This document shows, one piece after another, positions 1-7,549 of a stretch of DNA of 64,000 nucleotides (the stretch's first letter is position 1; every line of letters begins with the position of its first letter). Source of the DNA: Thalassoroseus pseudoceratinae (lineage in GTDB: Bacteria > Planctomycetota > Planctomycetia > Planctomycetales > Planctomycetaceae). The stretch is from positions 248,001 to 312,000 of the forward strand of contig NZ_JAALXT010000004.1 of assembly GCF_011634775.1 (NCBI RefSeq), in the 5' to 3' direction. The notes below the pieces were generated by a model. It saw only the letters and a list, made by a program, of their open reading frames with translations, did not search any database and was not told where the DNA came from. The position numbers and the translations under genes are program-made.

Positions 1-315
1 CAGGCTAGAAAATGCTTGGCACGGCGGGCATCCGCTGAGTAGGTCTAGCTCGCGCGGTTGTAGGCCAACGGCATCAAGTACGGCGCTCGGATCGACATCG
101 CGGATATCGTCGGCCCACACTTTGACCGTCCGGTGATTTTCTTTGAAGGTCTCAACGGCCAATGGATCGTTCTCGATGCCAGCAACTACTCGGAACCTCG
201 CATTGCGCAAGCCCAGTGTGGTACCGCCACATCCGCTATATAAATCCACGGCAGTCGGCCAGCGTTGATTGCACGCCGGAAGCTCTGCGCCCACACATTT
301 CAGTGAATCGTTCAC
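1..315 (-). CDS. DNA cytosine-5 methyltransferase, N-terminal part (runs off the window edge)
   Basis: Transfers a methyl group from S-adenosylmethionine to carbon 5 of cytosine in DNA. The 105 visible residues contain the SAM-binding motif I, DLYSGCGG (residues 24-31), an acidic cofactor residue in GIENDPLA, and motif IV, SGCPPCQAFSS, with the catalytic Cys at residue 99. The start is GTG at 315-313; its bases overlap the TGA stop of the upstream ATPase/nuclease gene (GTGA), and a GGGGAG purine run lies just before it, so the two genes are probably translationally coupled. The gene is cut by the window at base 1, so the target-recognition domain is not seen and the recognition sequence is unknown. 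The coupling to a nuclease gene says modification partner of a restriction-like system rather than an orphan methylase. Confidence 0.9.
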   Translation of the reverse strand, partial: MNDSLKCVGAELPACNQRWPTAVDLYSGCGGTTLGLRNARFRVVAGIENDPLAVETFKENHRTVKVWADDIRDVDPSAVLDAVGLQPRELDLLSGCPPCQAFSSL

Positions 316-2312
316 GGATCCGACTCCCCAACTCCGCCTGCCCGATCCTCTGCCGAACGATGCGAAGAATCAGTTTCTAAGATGTGACGTGTCCTTGCTA
401 CTTCCTTTTGCTTGGCTAGGAAGTAAGAGTTTTCAAAGTCACCCTCTAAGACTGCACGATAATGTTCGTAAAACATTTTCGCTCTACGGAACAACTCGGT
501 CCAGGTCAGTACTTTGAAGGTCTCCTGTTTCAGATACTCATCCCATTTCACTTTAGGGACATCTATTTTCCCTCCGTAAACCAAAACCCTTTGGCAATTC
601 TCGTGAGCACGCATCAGTTCAATTTGATAGTCCTCCAGTCTTCGCAGTTCCGGGAACGAGACCGCGACTCCGGGACGTTTCATTTCGATAATGATTAAAT
701 TCGTTGTGTCCTTCTCAAAAGCCAAGAAGTCTACTCGTTTCAGTTTCATTTCTTCAGGGCAATCCCGCCGACCCCACTCTCGGAGCTGCGCTCCCACATG
801 TTTCTCCTCTGTGAAAACCTGCCAATCTGGGTCGAACAGCCAAGGATATTGTGCGAGCAAGTCGTGCAAATTGTCGTAACTCAGTTTTGACGCTGTTTCG
901 GGTGCATTGCCGATTATCATTCGGTGGAGTTTATCAATGATGCCCAGTCGCCCCTTTACGATTTCCAAAATGGCCCTGCTTTCAAGAACTTTCCAATCGT
1001 GCAAACGGGCGAGTGTTTCCTCGAGTCGGTCTGGATCATCGCTAGCGTCTTGAATGTCTTCAATCACATCATGGAAGGTTCGGAACTCGTAAGCCCTGAT
1101 CAACGAACTGGCTAATTCTCGTGTCCGGTTGTCATCTCGGTCTGACTTTTGTCCCAGCACTTTTAGAAAGCTGCTGATTTGTCTCTTATTACTTGGGTCG
1201 AGCATCGCAAGTCGAGGTGCGAATTCAGAGTCGTTTAGGATCCACTGCTGTAGTTTCCCCCCCATCATTTCACCGCATTCAACGAGCAGCCGTCGAGTCA
1301 AAGCTTCTCCCCAAACACGTAGCGGTCGCAATTCTTCCTTTTCCCAATCCAATTCCTGGCGATCCGTAGAAATGAGGTCGGTTTCAAGGTCGTCGAGATA
1401 ATCGGCAATGATCTCTCCATGAAGATAGCGGGTTGAGTGTTGAGAAGACGCAGTGGATTCGACTCGAAAAAAAAACGGCGGTGCTTGAGCGGTTCGCCCA
1501 TGCGCGTATATTGCGAAGCCTTGTGACTCAGCTGATCGTATTGCACGCTCAGCGAAGGCGTAACGGTACCTGACAATCTCGCCGCCAGGTAATTCTTCCT
1601 CCTGAAATTCGCCGTCATCTGGGAATTCGTGCATTGTCGGTATTTCGGGATCTGATAGTGGTTCTGCGTTGATTTGAACCTGCATCTCGCCCCGAGTAGT
1701 TCGAGAGAATCTCCGTGCAAGCGTCACGCGCAATGACTCAATATCGATCGGAGTTGTATGTCTCAAACCGGAAAGCTCGATGCATGTGCCTGACTCCGGC
1801 CATCCCTCTCGTCGTGGTGCTTCACTCCACCGAAACTCAATATCTTCTGCCTCACCGTCGACCGTTCGTAAACTTTCCAACGGCATTTCGAATCGGATTG
1901 CGTTTGCCATATTGGAAGTCCAGGTGGTAATAATTACACGGGACGCCAGCCCGAATCCCGCCAGTTTACCAATGCCTTTTCGTCCCATCACTTTGCGGCC
2001 GTGGCTTATGTCTCCCCCCTCCGCACGACGATTCCGGCCAACAACTAAGTAACTATCTTCGATCGTCGCGGCGTTCATGCCCTCACCGTCATCGAGCACC
2101 TCAATGATGCTATCCAACTGCGAGTAATCACTCTCTGACGGTATTGTCACCCGGACATTTTTTGCTCCAGCGTCCCAGCAGTTTGCAATCAACTCGGCGA
2201 TTGAAGGAGCGCGATGCTTGTACATCTGCGTGCCTAAGTGTTCAATCGTTCGGCCAAGAATCTTCATTCGAAAGATCCCGTCCGGAGTTGGTTTCGTTCC
2301 GGTTTTCGCCAT
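312..2312 (-). CDS. GHKL ATPase (MORC/MutL-like) fused to a PD-(D/E)XK nuclease domain
   Basis: A 666-residue protein with two recognisable parts. Residues about 20-270 are a GHKL (Bergerat-fold) ATPase: N-box with SIAELIANCWDAG (37-49), DDGEGM (74-79) and the GRKGIGK lid (110-116). The region around residues 480-600 has a PD-(D/E)XK nuclease signature: Asp528 in RVDF, then Glu543 and Lys545 in IIIEMK. The segment before it (LLAQYPWLFDPDWQV) resembles Shedu/DUF4263-type nucleases. The reading frame is open further upstream, but ATG 2312 has AGAGG eight bases before it and begins the conserved part. The gene is coupled by a 4-base overlap to a cytosine-5 methyltransferase. GHKL ATPases of this type are known in restriction-modification loci; the likely role is ATP-controlled cleavage of unmodified DNA. 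Substrate and specificity are inference. Confidence 0.85.
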   Translation of the reverse strand: MAKTGTKPTPDGIFRMKILGRTIEHLGTQMYKHRAPSIAELIANCWDAGAKNVRVTIPSESDYSQLDSIIEVLDDGEGMNAATIEDSYLVVGRNRRAEGGDISHGRKVMGRKGIGKLAGFGLASRVIITTWTSNMANAIRFEMPLESLRTVDGEAEDIEFRWSEAPRREGWPESGTCIELSGLRHTTPIDIESLRVTLARRFSRTTRGEMQVQINAEPLSDPEIPTMHEFPDDGEFQEEELPGGEIVRYRYAFAERAIRSAESQGFAIYAHGRTAQAPPFFFRVESTASSQHSTRYLHGEIIADYLDDLETDLISTDRQELDWEKEELRPLRVWGEALTRRLLVECGEMMGGKLQQWILNDSEFAPRLAMLDPSNKRQISSFLKVLGQKSDRDDNRTRELASSLIRAYEFRTFHDVIEDIQDASDDPDRLEETLARLHDWKVLESRAILEIVKGRLGIIDKLHRMIIGNAPETASKLSYDNLHDLLAQYPWLFDPDWQVFTEEKHVGAQLREWGRRDCPEEMKLKRVDFLAFEKDTTNLIIIEMKRPGVAVSFPELRRLEDYQIELMRAHENCQRVLVYGGKIDVPKVKWDEYLKQETFKVLTWTELFRRAKMFYEHYRAVLEGDFENSYFLAKQKEVARTRHILETDSSHRSAEDRAGGVGESDP

Positions 2313-2724
2313 AAAACGCCTCTGAAGTTGACTTGGCCGCGCGTACCAAGAGCCGCCCCGATTGTTGTCACACACGCGCAGGGACGGCTCCTGTAATCCC
2401 ACGTTGGGGATGTGGTCGGTGAATTGGCTCCAGCGTGTGTGACGCGTACTATTCTGCGGGCGGTTGGGACGGTGTTCAAGTATTCCAAGTGAAAGAATCT
2501 GGTTTCTTTGAAGACACCGCGCGGTCGTGCTGGTTGCGTTGCGAAGAGTGACCAACCAGATGCATGTTTCGGATTGCGGTCTTAGCTCATCCCAACATGA
2601 GGAACGGGGAGCGGCGGGACCTTTGCCACTCCCCGGAGGAACCCCGAACTTTGGGGATGCGCGGAATATCGAATCAGAAGGGAGTCCGGTCAATACGCGA
2701 TGTGCGGACTATGAATTGGCAGGA
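2313..2724. other. Intergenic stretch upstream of the ATPase/nuclease gene
   Basis: About 410 bases without a supportable gene. Open frames crossing it on both strands have no ribosome site and no recognisable protein content. It presumably carries the promoter of the ATPase/methyltransferase pair, but I see no clear promoter elements. Confidence 0.4.
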
Positions 2725-3294
2725 TCAAACACCGGCTGCTGCTGCGCGTTGTCGCAACTTCTGCATTTGCTCTTTGATCCGCTTCATGGCGGTTGCGTTC
2801 TCGCGGACCTGGTCGGCCCGGTCGTTCGACGTGCTCGCTTCCAGCCTGGCTGCCAAGACTTCCGGGTGCCCGACGATCATTGCTTGCGTGATCTTGCCCG
2901 GTACGTTCGCGGTCGCAGCGGCATCGATAAAACCGATGCCAACCAAACGCTGGCGCACATCGGCTTGCAATTCTTCGGCACGCGCGAACGCGGCGGAACG
3001 AGCGGTGGAGCCTTCTTTCTGCTCGGCTTCGTAGTAGGCTTGCAGGTCGATCCGGAGTTCAAGTTCTTCTTTGAGAATGTCGAAGAACATGCTCTGAGGC
3101 ATGTCCGCTAAGAAGATACCTTCACTCGACACGACTTCAATCGGTGTTTCGGTCATCTGGCGTTCTGCTTCGTCCCAACCGTCGCGATGGGTTTGCAGTT
3201 GCTCGATCCGTTTCACGAGTTCGGCGCGAGTTTTGGCGGTCGGTTTCGAGTGCCAGGGCATTTCGGGTGGCTGCGGGATGCGTGTCCATTGCAT
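2725..3294 (-). CDS. Uncharacterised protein of about 190 residues
   Basis: Family not recognised. The protein is mostly helical, with Glu/Lys/Arg/Ala-rich stretches (KEELELRIDLQAYYEAEQ; a C-terminal KRIKEQMQKLRQRAAA) suggesting coiled-coil structure; no signal peptide or membrane segment is visible. I chose the ATG at 3294 rather than the one at 3309 because GGAGGA sits just before it. It lies inside the putative island in a minus-strand run with two other small genes upstream, so it is probably an accessory passenger gene. Confidence 0.6.
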   Translation of the reverse strand: MQWTRIPQPPEMPWHSKPTAKTRAELVKRIEQLQTHRDGWDEAERQMTETPIEVVSSEGIFLADMPQSMFFDILKEELELRIDLQAYYEAEQKEGSTARSAAFARAEELQADVRQRLVGIGFIDAAATANVPGKITQAMIVGHPEVLAARLEASTSNDRADQVRENATAMKRIKEQMQKLRQRAAAAGV

Positions 3295-3380
3295 CGGGGG
3301 TTCCTCCATGATGGTTGGGTGAAAGAGCGGAACGGCAACCGATGGGTTACACGCTCCGCAGTTGAGCTTCGGTTCGGCAG

Positions 3381-3545
3381 TTACTTCTTCTTCTTTGGGC
3401 GGCGGTTCGGCAACTCCATGCTGGCAGCAAACGCTGCCTCTCCGGTGTTTAACCCGGCCATCTGGAACCTGCGTGCGCGGGCTCCAAATTTCGCTTCGCT
3501 CAATTTGCGTCGGCGACGCGAATGAGCATTCCTGTCGGTCTTCAT
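3381..3545 (-). CDS. Small, very basic protein of 54 residues
   Basis: Starts MKTDRNAHSRRRRK and ends NRRPKKKK, with an Ala/Gly-rich centre. The strong positive charge suggests binding to nucleic acid. The start at 3545 is preferred because GAAGGA lies about nine bases upstream; an earlier in-frame ATG at 3590 overlaps the previous gene's end by 11 bases. Family not recognised; it could also be non-coding. Confidence 0.45.
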   Translation of the reverse strand: MKTDRNAHSRRRRKLSEAKFGARARRFQMAGLNTGEAAFAASMELPNRRPKKKK

Positions 3546-3579
3546 GCTGGTTTTTCCTTCTAGCGGTTCACGATTGATG

Positions 3580-3987
3580 CTACCCAACATCGGGCGGCGG
3601 CGTTTCGGTTGATATGGTTTCGGCGAACAACTGCTTGGCCAACTCGCAGCCGGCTTCGGTCAATCGGACGTGTGTCGTCCGGAACCGGCGTTCGGTTGAG
3701 CAACAATTTACACGACGCAACAGACCGTCGGCTTCGAGGCGTTTCAACGTTCGGCTAAACGAAACCGTTTCCGAGTGACTCGGCGGTCGATTCAACCAGT
3801 CAGCCAGATCGTAGCGAATCCCGAACCGTCGGTGGTCGCGCATCGAAAATCCGGCTTGCTGAATCTCCCGGAATTCTCGCGTGACTCGGCAAACCTCCAC
3901 CCATCGCTTCGGAATGACTGCAGCTCGTGCTTGAACCGCAACCAAAACGAGCTTGGCGTTCTCGCTGAGTTTCTGCCGCGTTTGCAT
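3580..3987 (-). CDS. Winged-helix (MarR-like) DNA-binding protein
   Basis: A 135-residue protein. Residues about 70-115 look like a winged helix: a recognition-helix segment (SETVSFSRTLKRLEADGLLRRV), then a wing with RRFRTTHVRLTEAG, as in MarR-type regulators of the 'transcriptional regulator with replaceable wing' kind. The N-terminal part has VCRVTREFREIQQAG and does not match a known effector domain. It is the first gene of a minus-strand run of small island genes and may regulate them. No strong ribosome site precedes ATG 3987. Family assignment is by pattern only. Confidence 0.55.
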   Translation of the reverse strand: MQTRQKLSENAKLVLVAVQARAAVIPKRWVEVCRVTREFREIQQAGFSMRDHRRFGIRYDLADWLNRPPSHSETVSFSRTLKRLEADGLLRRVNCCSTERRFRTTHVRLTEAGCELAKQLFAETISTETPPPDVG

Positions 3988-4356
3988 TTTTTTTCGTCCC
4001 GGTCGGTTGATAAAGAAAGACAGTTACACACTGCGACGCCCACGGCTGGGCGAAACGATTTCGATTCAAAAAGTAGTACCTATGGGGGGCTGTGTTGACT
4101 TGAGCTGGCTCGATGAGTGTGTGATAGCTATTGCCCTCTATATATAGGCGGGGATGGGTACCTCGCTCATCGATCGAGTCGTGCAGCTTGATGAAATGGG
4201 CAGCTAGTGTGGTTTGGGTAAGACCATTCGCGACGCCACAAAAGTCGTGTTTCCGCGGTTCGGACGAGCGACTACCATTGCTTTGGACCAGCGGCTCAAC
4301 ACATCGAAGTCCAGGTCAGTACGGCAATTACCGTCACGGCAGCACAGGTCGAGCTT
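3988..4356. other. Divergent intergenic region in the island
   Basis: About 370 bases between the minus-strand winged-helix gene and the plus-strand HTH gene. It contains an AT-rich segment (CTCTATATATAGG near 4134-4149) that could be part of a promoter. In-frame stops occur through most of the stretch upstream of 4357. No gene supported. Confidence 0.4.
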
Positions 4357-4620
4357 ATGAGCCTGATCACACAATCACGCGAAGAGCGAGTCGCAGAACG
4401 GGACGACTGGCTTGAACAGTTCCGAATTGAATTTCTTCGGGAAGCGCGGGTACTTGGCGAAGACGGCGACCAACTATTTTCGATCCTCGTGCTGCGTACG
4501 ATCTCGGAGCAACCCTGGCGTTCAATCGCTCGTTGCTTCCAACTGCACAAAAACACGGTGCAACGAAAATACGCGGCGGCGGCCACGATTGCACAGCAGA
4601 TGGGTTGGCAGGACTTATGA
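4357..4620 (+). CDS. Small helix-turn-helix protein
   Basis: An 87-residue protein with a sigma-factor region-4-like helix-turn-helix near the C-terminus: TISEQPWRSIARCFQLHKNTVQRKYAAA (about residues 46-75). The N-terminal half is charged and helical. There is no other in-frame ATG, GTG or TTG start before the preceding stop, so the start is ATG 4357; the AGGTCGAG just upstream is only a weak ribosome site. It is the gene closest to the putative attachment site on this strand and could be a regulator or recombination directionality factor of the island; that role is a guess. Confidence 0.5.
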   Translation: MSLITQSREERVAERDDWLEQFRIEFLREARVLGEDGDQLFSILVLRTISEQPWRSIARCFQLHKNTVQRKYAAAATIAQQMGWQDL

Positions 4621-4667
4621 CCCCGGTGGAGATTTCGGGGTTGGTGTGCATATCCGACGCACGGGAA

Positions 4668-4874
4668 CTACGGGCCTGTCGGATCGGCGGCGCTGACCAT
4701 CGCAAGTATTCCGGCTTTGATCGCATCCGGCAGTTCCGACCATGCGGAAACTACGCGGGAGAGGTCGGGATCCGTGGGCAGGGCGTCGTGGCAAGCTTTT
4801 GTACAAGAACTCACCGGCGGTTCTTCTAAGTGTTTGTCGTCAGTCACTTTGGGGAATTTCGCCTTCGGAATCAT
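4668..4874 (-). CDS. Possible short protein starting inside the attachment site
   Basis: A 68-residue frame whose start codon is formed by the CAT anticodon triplet read on the other strand. The C-terminal part (DLSRVVSAWSELPDAIKAGILAMV) is protein-like and, from memory only, resembles tails found near planctomycete integrase genes. It may be the remnant of an integrase or a small island gene. It lacks a clear ribosome site and could be chance. Confidence 0.3.
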   Translation of the reverse strand: MIPKAKFPKVTDDKHLEEPPVSSCTKACHDALPTDPDLSRVVSAWSELPDAIKAGILAMVSAADPTGP

Positions 4875-4911
4875 AATCCGCGTGTCGGGGGTTCGAGTCC
4901 CTCCACCGCTA
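4871..4911 (+). other. 3' fragment of a tRNA with CAT anticodon; likely attR of an integrated island
   Basis: The sequence reads as a tRNA from the anticodon loop onward: U33, CAT anticodon and AA (4872-4877), anticodon 3' strand TCCGC, a five-base variable loop, a T arm with stem GGGGG/CCCTC around loop TTCGAGT, acceptor strand CACCGCT and discriminator A at 4911. No matching acceptor 5' strand (AGCGGTG) or D arm lies within 100 bases upstream. A truncated tRNA whose identity begins in the anticodon loop is the classic product of tyrosine-recombinase integration. The element would lie to the left and the intact tRNA (probably tRNA-Met) at its other end, outside the window. Confidence 0.75.
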
Positions 4912-4939
4912 CCTTTTCTTTAGCTAATGCGAATTGCGG

Positions 4940-4980
4940 ACGGCTCAGACCTGCGTTGTCAGGGTTTGAGCCGTTTTTCT
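4940..4980 (+). terminator. Intrinsic terminator downstream of the tRNA fragment
   Basis: Stem ACGGCTCA/TGAGCCGT extended by GACC/GGTT (12 pairs, one G-U), an 11-base loop, then TTTTTCT. It sits 29 bases after the tRNA 3' end, so it is probably the original terminator of the tRNA gene in the chromosome. Confidence 0.8.
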
Positions 4981-5476
4981 TTTGGAAGTTGCTCTCTTGG
5001 GGCACTTCCTCGTTTTCCATAGGTCGTGTGGTCAGACTGCGTGAAAACGCATGAAGCTTTGAGAAATTCACGCTCTTAACGGTGGTGTGGATGTCCTTCG
5101 TTCAGTTTTTCGCAAAACTTAACGTGACATTCCGTCCCAGACCCGCTATTCTCTCAGTCCTCGCCCGGATTCCGACCAAACTCTGTAACTCACCAATATG
5201 TTTCGACGTGACTAAGCTCTCACCACCGTGATGCTCTCATCCATTGCACCCGGAATGGTCATCTCAAAATACGCACCACCAACGATGGTTTGGTCGGTTG
5301 TTTAGCGTGTTTCCAGATTGGTCGTCCTGGCACCGCTGTCATCATTGCTGATTCTCTTGCCTTAGCGCTCACGATCGCGAAATCAGTGTTCGCCGATTTG
5401 TAGTTTCGTGGAAGTCCTGTTCATACGCTGACGGTGCGCGTCGTTGGCCTACTCTCTTGTTGGAAGTTGTTGTTCG
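4981..5476. other. Intergenic region upstream of the SulP transporter
   Basis: About 500 bases with no supportable gene. A frame on the minus strand that reads through the tRNA T arm is the well-known false protein made by tRNA sequence. Promoter of the transporter is expected here but not clearly visible. Confidence 0.4.
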
Positions 5477-7069
5477 ATGTTTGATTTGTCTGCAGCCCGC
5501 CAAGCGGGTGTCAAAGATGAAATTCTGTCCGGCCTGACCGTGGCGTTGGCGTTGGTGCCGGAAGCCGTTGCCTTTGCATTGATCGCCGGGGTTTCACCGT
5601 TAACCGGTCTCTACGCAGCCTTCACCGTTGGTTTGATTACTTCGATTTTCGGCGGCCGGCCCGGCATGATCTCTGGTGCCACGGGGGCGATGGCTGTTGT
5701 GGTGGTCACATTGGTGAAAGATCACGGTGTCGATTACCTGTTCCCGGCCGTGGTATTGGCCGGGCTCATTCAGATTTGCGTTGGTCTTGCACGTCTTGGG
5801 AAGTTTGTGCGTCTGGTGCCACACTCCGTGATGCTCGGCTTTGTCAACGGATTAGCCATTGTGATCTTCATGGCTCAACTCCCGAACTTTCAGGTCACAA
5901 CGGCTGTTGTTAGTGAAAGCGGTCAAACGGTCGCGACGGAGACATCTTGGATGACGGGAACTCCACTGGTGATTATGCTGAGTCTGGTCGGTCTCACAAT
6001 GCTGATCATCTACGGATTGCCACGCATCACGCGGGCCATTCCCGCATCGCTTGCGGCGATTCTCTCCGTATCGCTGATTGCCGGATTTGCACTGCCAATG
6101 TTCGGATTGGAAACGCCCACCGTGCGTGACTTGGCTGGCTCCATCAAAGGTGGTTTTCCCAAGTTTCAGTTCCCAAGTGGCGACATGACATGGGCTACTC
6201 TGTTCAGCCAAGAGACATTGCTCCTTATTCTTCCGTACTCGTTGATTCTTGCCGGTGTTGGCCTGATTGAATCATTGATGACGCTCACCCTGATCGACGA
6301 AATCACCGAAACCCGCGGGCGTGGCAATCGGGAGTGTATCGGGCAGGGGATGGCGAACGTGGTCACGGGTATGTTTGGCGGGATGGGCGGATGTGCCATG
6401 ATTGGTCAAAGCCTGATTAACGTCAATTCCGGTGGTCGGCGGCGACTGTCCGGCATTGTGGCGGCGGTCTTCTTGCTGATGTTCGTGATGTTTCTTTCTC
6501 CGCTCATCGAGCGAATCCCAATGGCCGCGCTTGTCGGTGTGATGTTCGCCGTGGCAATCGGAACCTTTGAATGGGCGACTGTTCGCACGTGGCGAAAGAT
6601 TCCCGCGAGTGACGTCCTCGTGACGGTGATCGTGACAGGCGTGACCGTGTTTGCCCATAACCTCGCCTTGGCAGTATTGATTGGCGTGATTGTTTCGGCT
6701 CTTGTTTTCGCCTGGCAGCATGCCACACATTTGAGTGCAGCCGTCCAAACGACCGACAACGGTGCGAAACAATACCAGTTGCACGGCCCGTTGTTCTTCG
6801 CATCAGTCGCGAGTTTTCGTGACTTGTTCGACCCCGCCAATGACCCTGAGGAAGTTATCATCGACTTCTATTTTACGCGGGTCTACGACCAATCGGCACT
6901 CGAAGCCATTCACGCGGTTGCCGAACGATATGACCGAATGAACAAACGATTGCGGCTACAACATCTCAGCCCGGAATGCCGCACACTCTTGCAACGCGTG
7001 CAGAAGTTCATCGAGGTCAACATCTCCGAAGATCCGCACTATCACGTTTCAACCGATCAAGCGATTTGA
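5477..7069 (+). CDS. SulP-family anion transporter with STAS domain
   Basis: A 530-residue inner-membrane transporter for sulfate, bicarbonate or a related anion. The N-terminal about 420 residues hold many hydrophobic segments, including the family hallmark [21 protein letters not shown] near residues 25-45 and [21 protein letters not shown] in the middle. The C-terminal 100 residues form a short STAS domain ([20 protein letters not shown]). I prefer ATG 5477 over the upstream TTG at 5444 because the conserved part begins there; GGAAG lies about 12 bases before it. It is convergent with the next gene, with 16 bases between. Substrate cannot be decided from sequence. Confidence 0.92.
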   Translation: MFDLSAARQAGVKDEILSGLTVALALVPEAVAFALIAGVSPLTGLYAAFTVGLITSIFGGRPGMISGATGAMAVVVVTLVKDHGVDYLFPAVVLAGLIQICVGLARLGKFVRLVPHSVMLGFVNGLAIVIFMAQLPNFQVTTAVVSESGQTVATETSWMTGTPLVIMLSLVGLTMLIIYGLPRITRAIPASLAAILSVSLIAGFALPMFGLETPTVRDLAGSIKGGFPKFQFPSGDMTWATLFSQETLLLILPYSLILAGVGLIESLMTLTLIDEITETRGRGNRECIGQGMANVVTGMFGGMGGCAMIGQSLINVNSGGRRRLSGIVAAVFLLMFVMFLSPLIERIPMAALVGVMFAVAIGTFEWATVRTWRKIPASDVLVTVIVTGVTVFAHNLALAVLIGVIVSALVFAWQHATHLSAAVQTTDNGAKQYQLHGPLFFASVASFRDLFDPANDPEEVIIDFYFTRVYDQSALEAIHAVAERYDRMNKRLRLQHLSPECRTLLQRVQKFIEVNISEDPHYHVSTDQAI

Positions 7070-7085
7070 CCTCTATCGCTCATCA

Positions 7086-7508
7086 CTAGTTTCGCGTTTG
7101 ATCCGCGTTGGACTCAATGCTTTGGCATCGGTATAGCGATCGGATCAATACGCGACCTGTTTCGAGTGGTTTCGTCCCACCTGGAAACGCATGCTCGTTG
7201 AGTTCGCTGGTCCTCACATGACGGAACGACCTACGTTTGTCATTAGAATAGTCCCAAAGATCTTCGGGAACGAGCCGACCGTCGACCTCAACGACTTCCC
7301 AAGTAAACCAGAACATATCCGCGTCTTCAGGATTCTTCAGGAGGGCGACAGGCGTTCCATCGATCAAGACAAACCATTCATCAAACTCATCCACAGCAGG
7401 TTCAGGTGAATCGGGCTTCTTATTCCTCCACTCATCAAAGAGGATGCATAAGAATATTAAGACGAGTTCGAATGCCACTGCCGTCAAGATTTGCATTGGT
7501 ATCGGCAT
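7086..7508 (-). CDS. Small membrane-anchored protein of unknown function
   Basis: About 140 residues: one N-terminal hydrophobic segment (QILTAVAFELVLIFLCILF) followed by a soluble acidic domain with several Trp residues (DEWFVLIDGTPVALLKNPEDADMFWFTWEVVE). The start ATG 7508 is chosen over an adjacent GTG. No family recognised. It stands alone between the SulP gene and the DUF58 gene. Confidence 0.6.
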   Translation of the reverse strand: MPIPMQILTAVAFELVLIFLCILFDEWRNKKPDSPEPAVDEFDEWFVLIDGTPVALLKNPEDADMFWFTWEVVEVDGRLVPEDLWDYSNDKRRSFRHVRTSELNEHAFPGGTKPLETGRVLIRSLYRCQSIESNADQTRN

Positions 7509-7549
7509 CACGATGCCCCAGCCCGATACACGTTGATGTCTAGTGAACT

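Noticed and set aside
2527-3111. Plus-strand frame of 194 codons
   Set aside because: It is the antisense of the 190-aa minus-strand gene, which has a ribosome site and protein-like composition.
4871-5071. Minus-strand frame ending VAVEGLEPPTRGL
   Set aside because: This peptide is the reverse complement of a tRNA T arm and acceptor, a well-known false protein annotation. It helped to locate the tRNA fragment.
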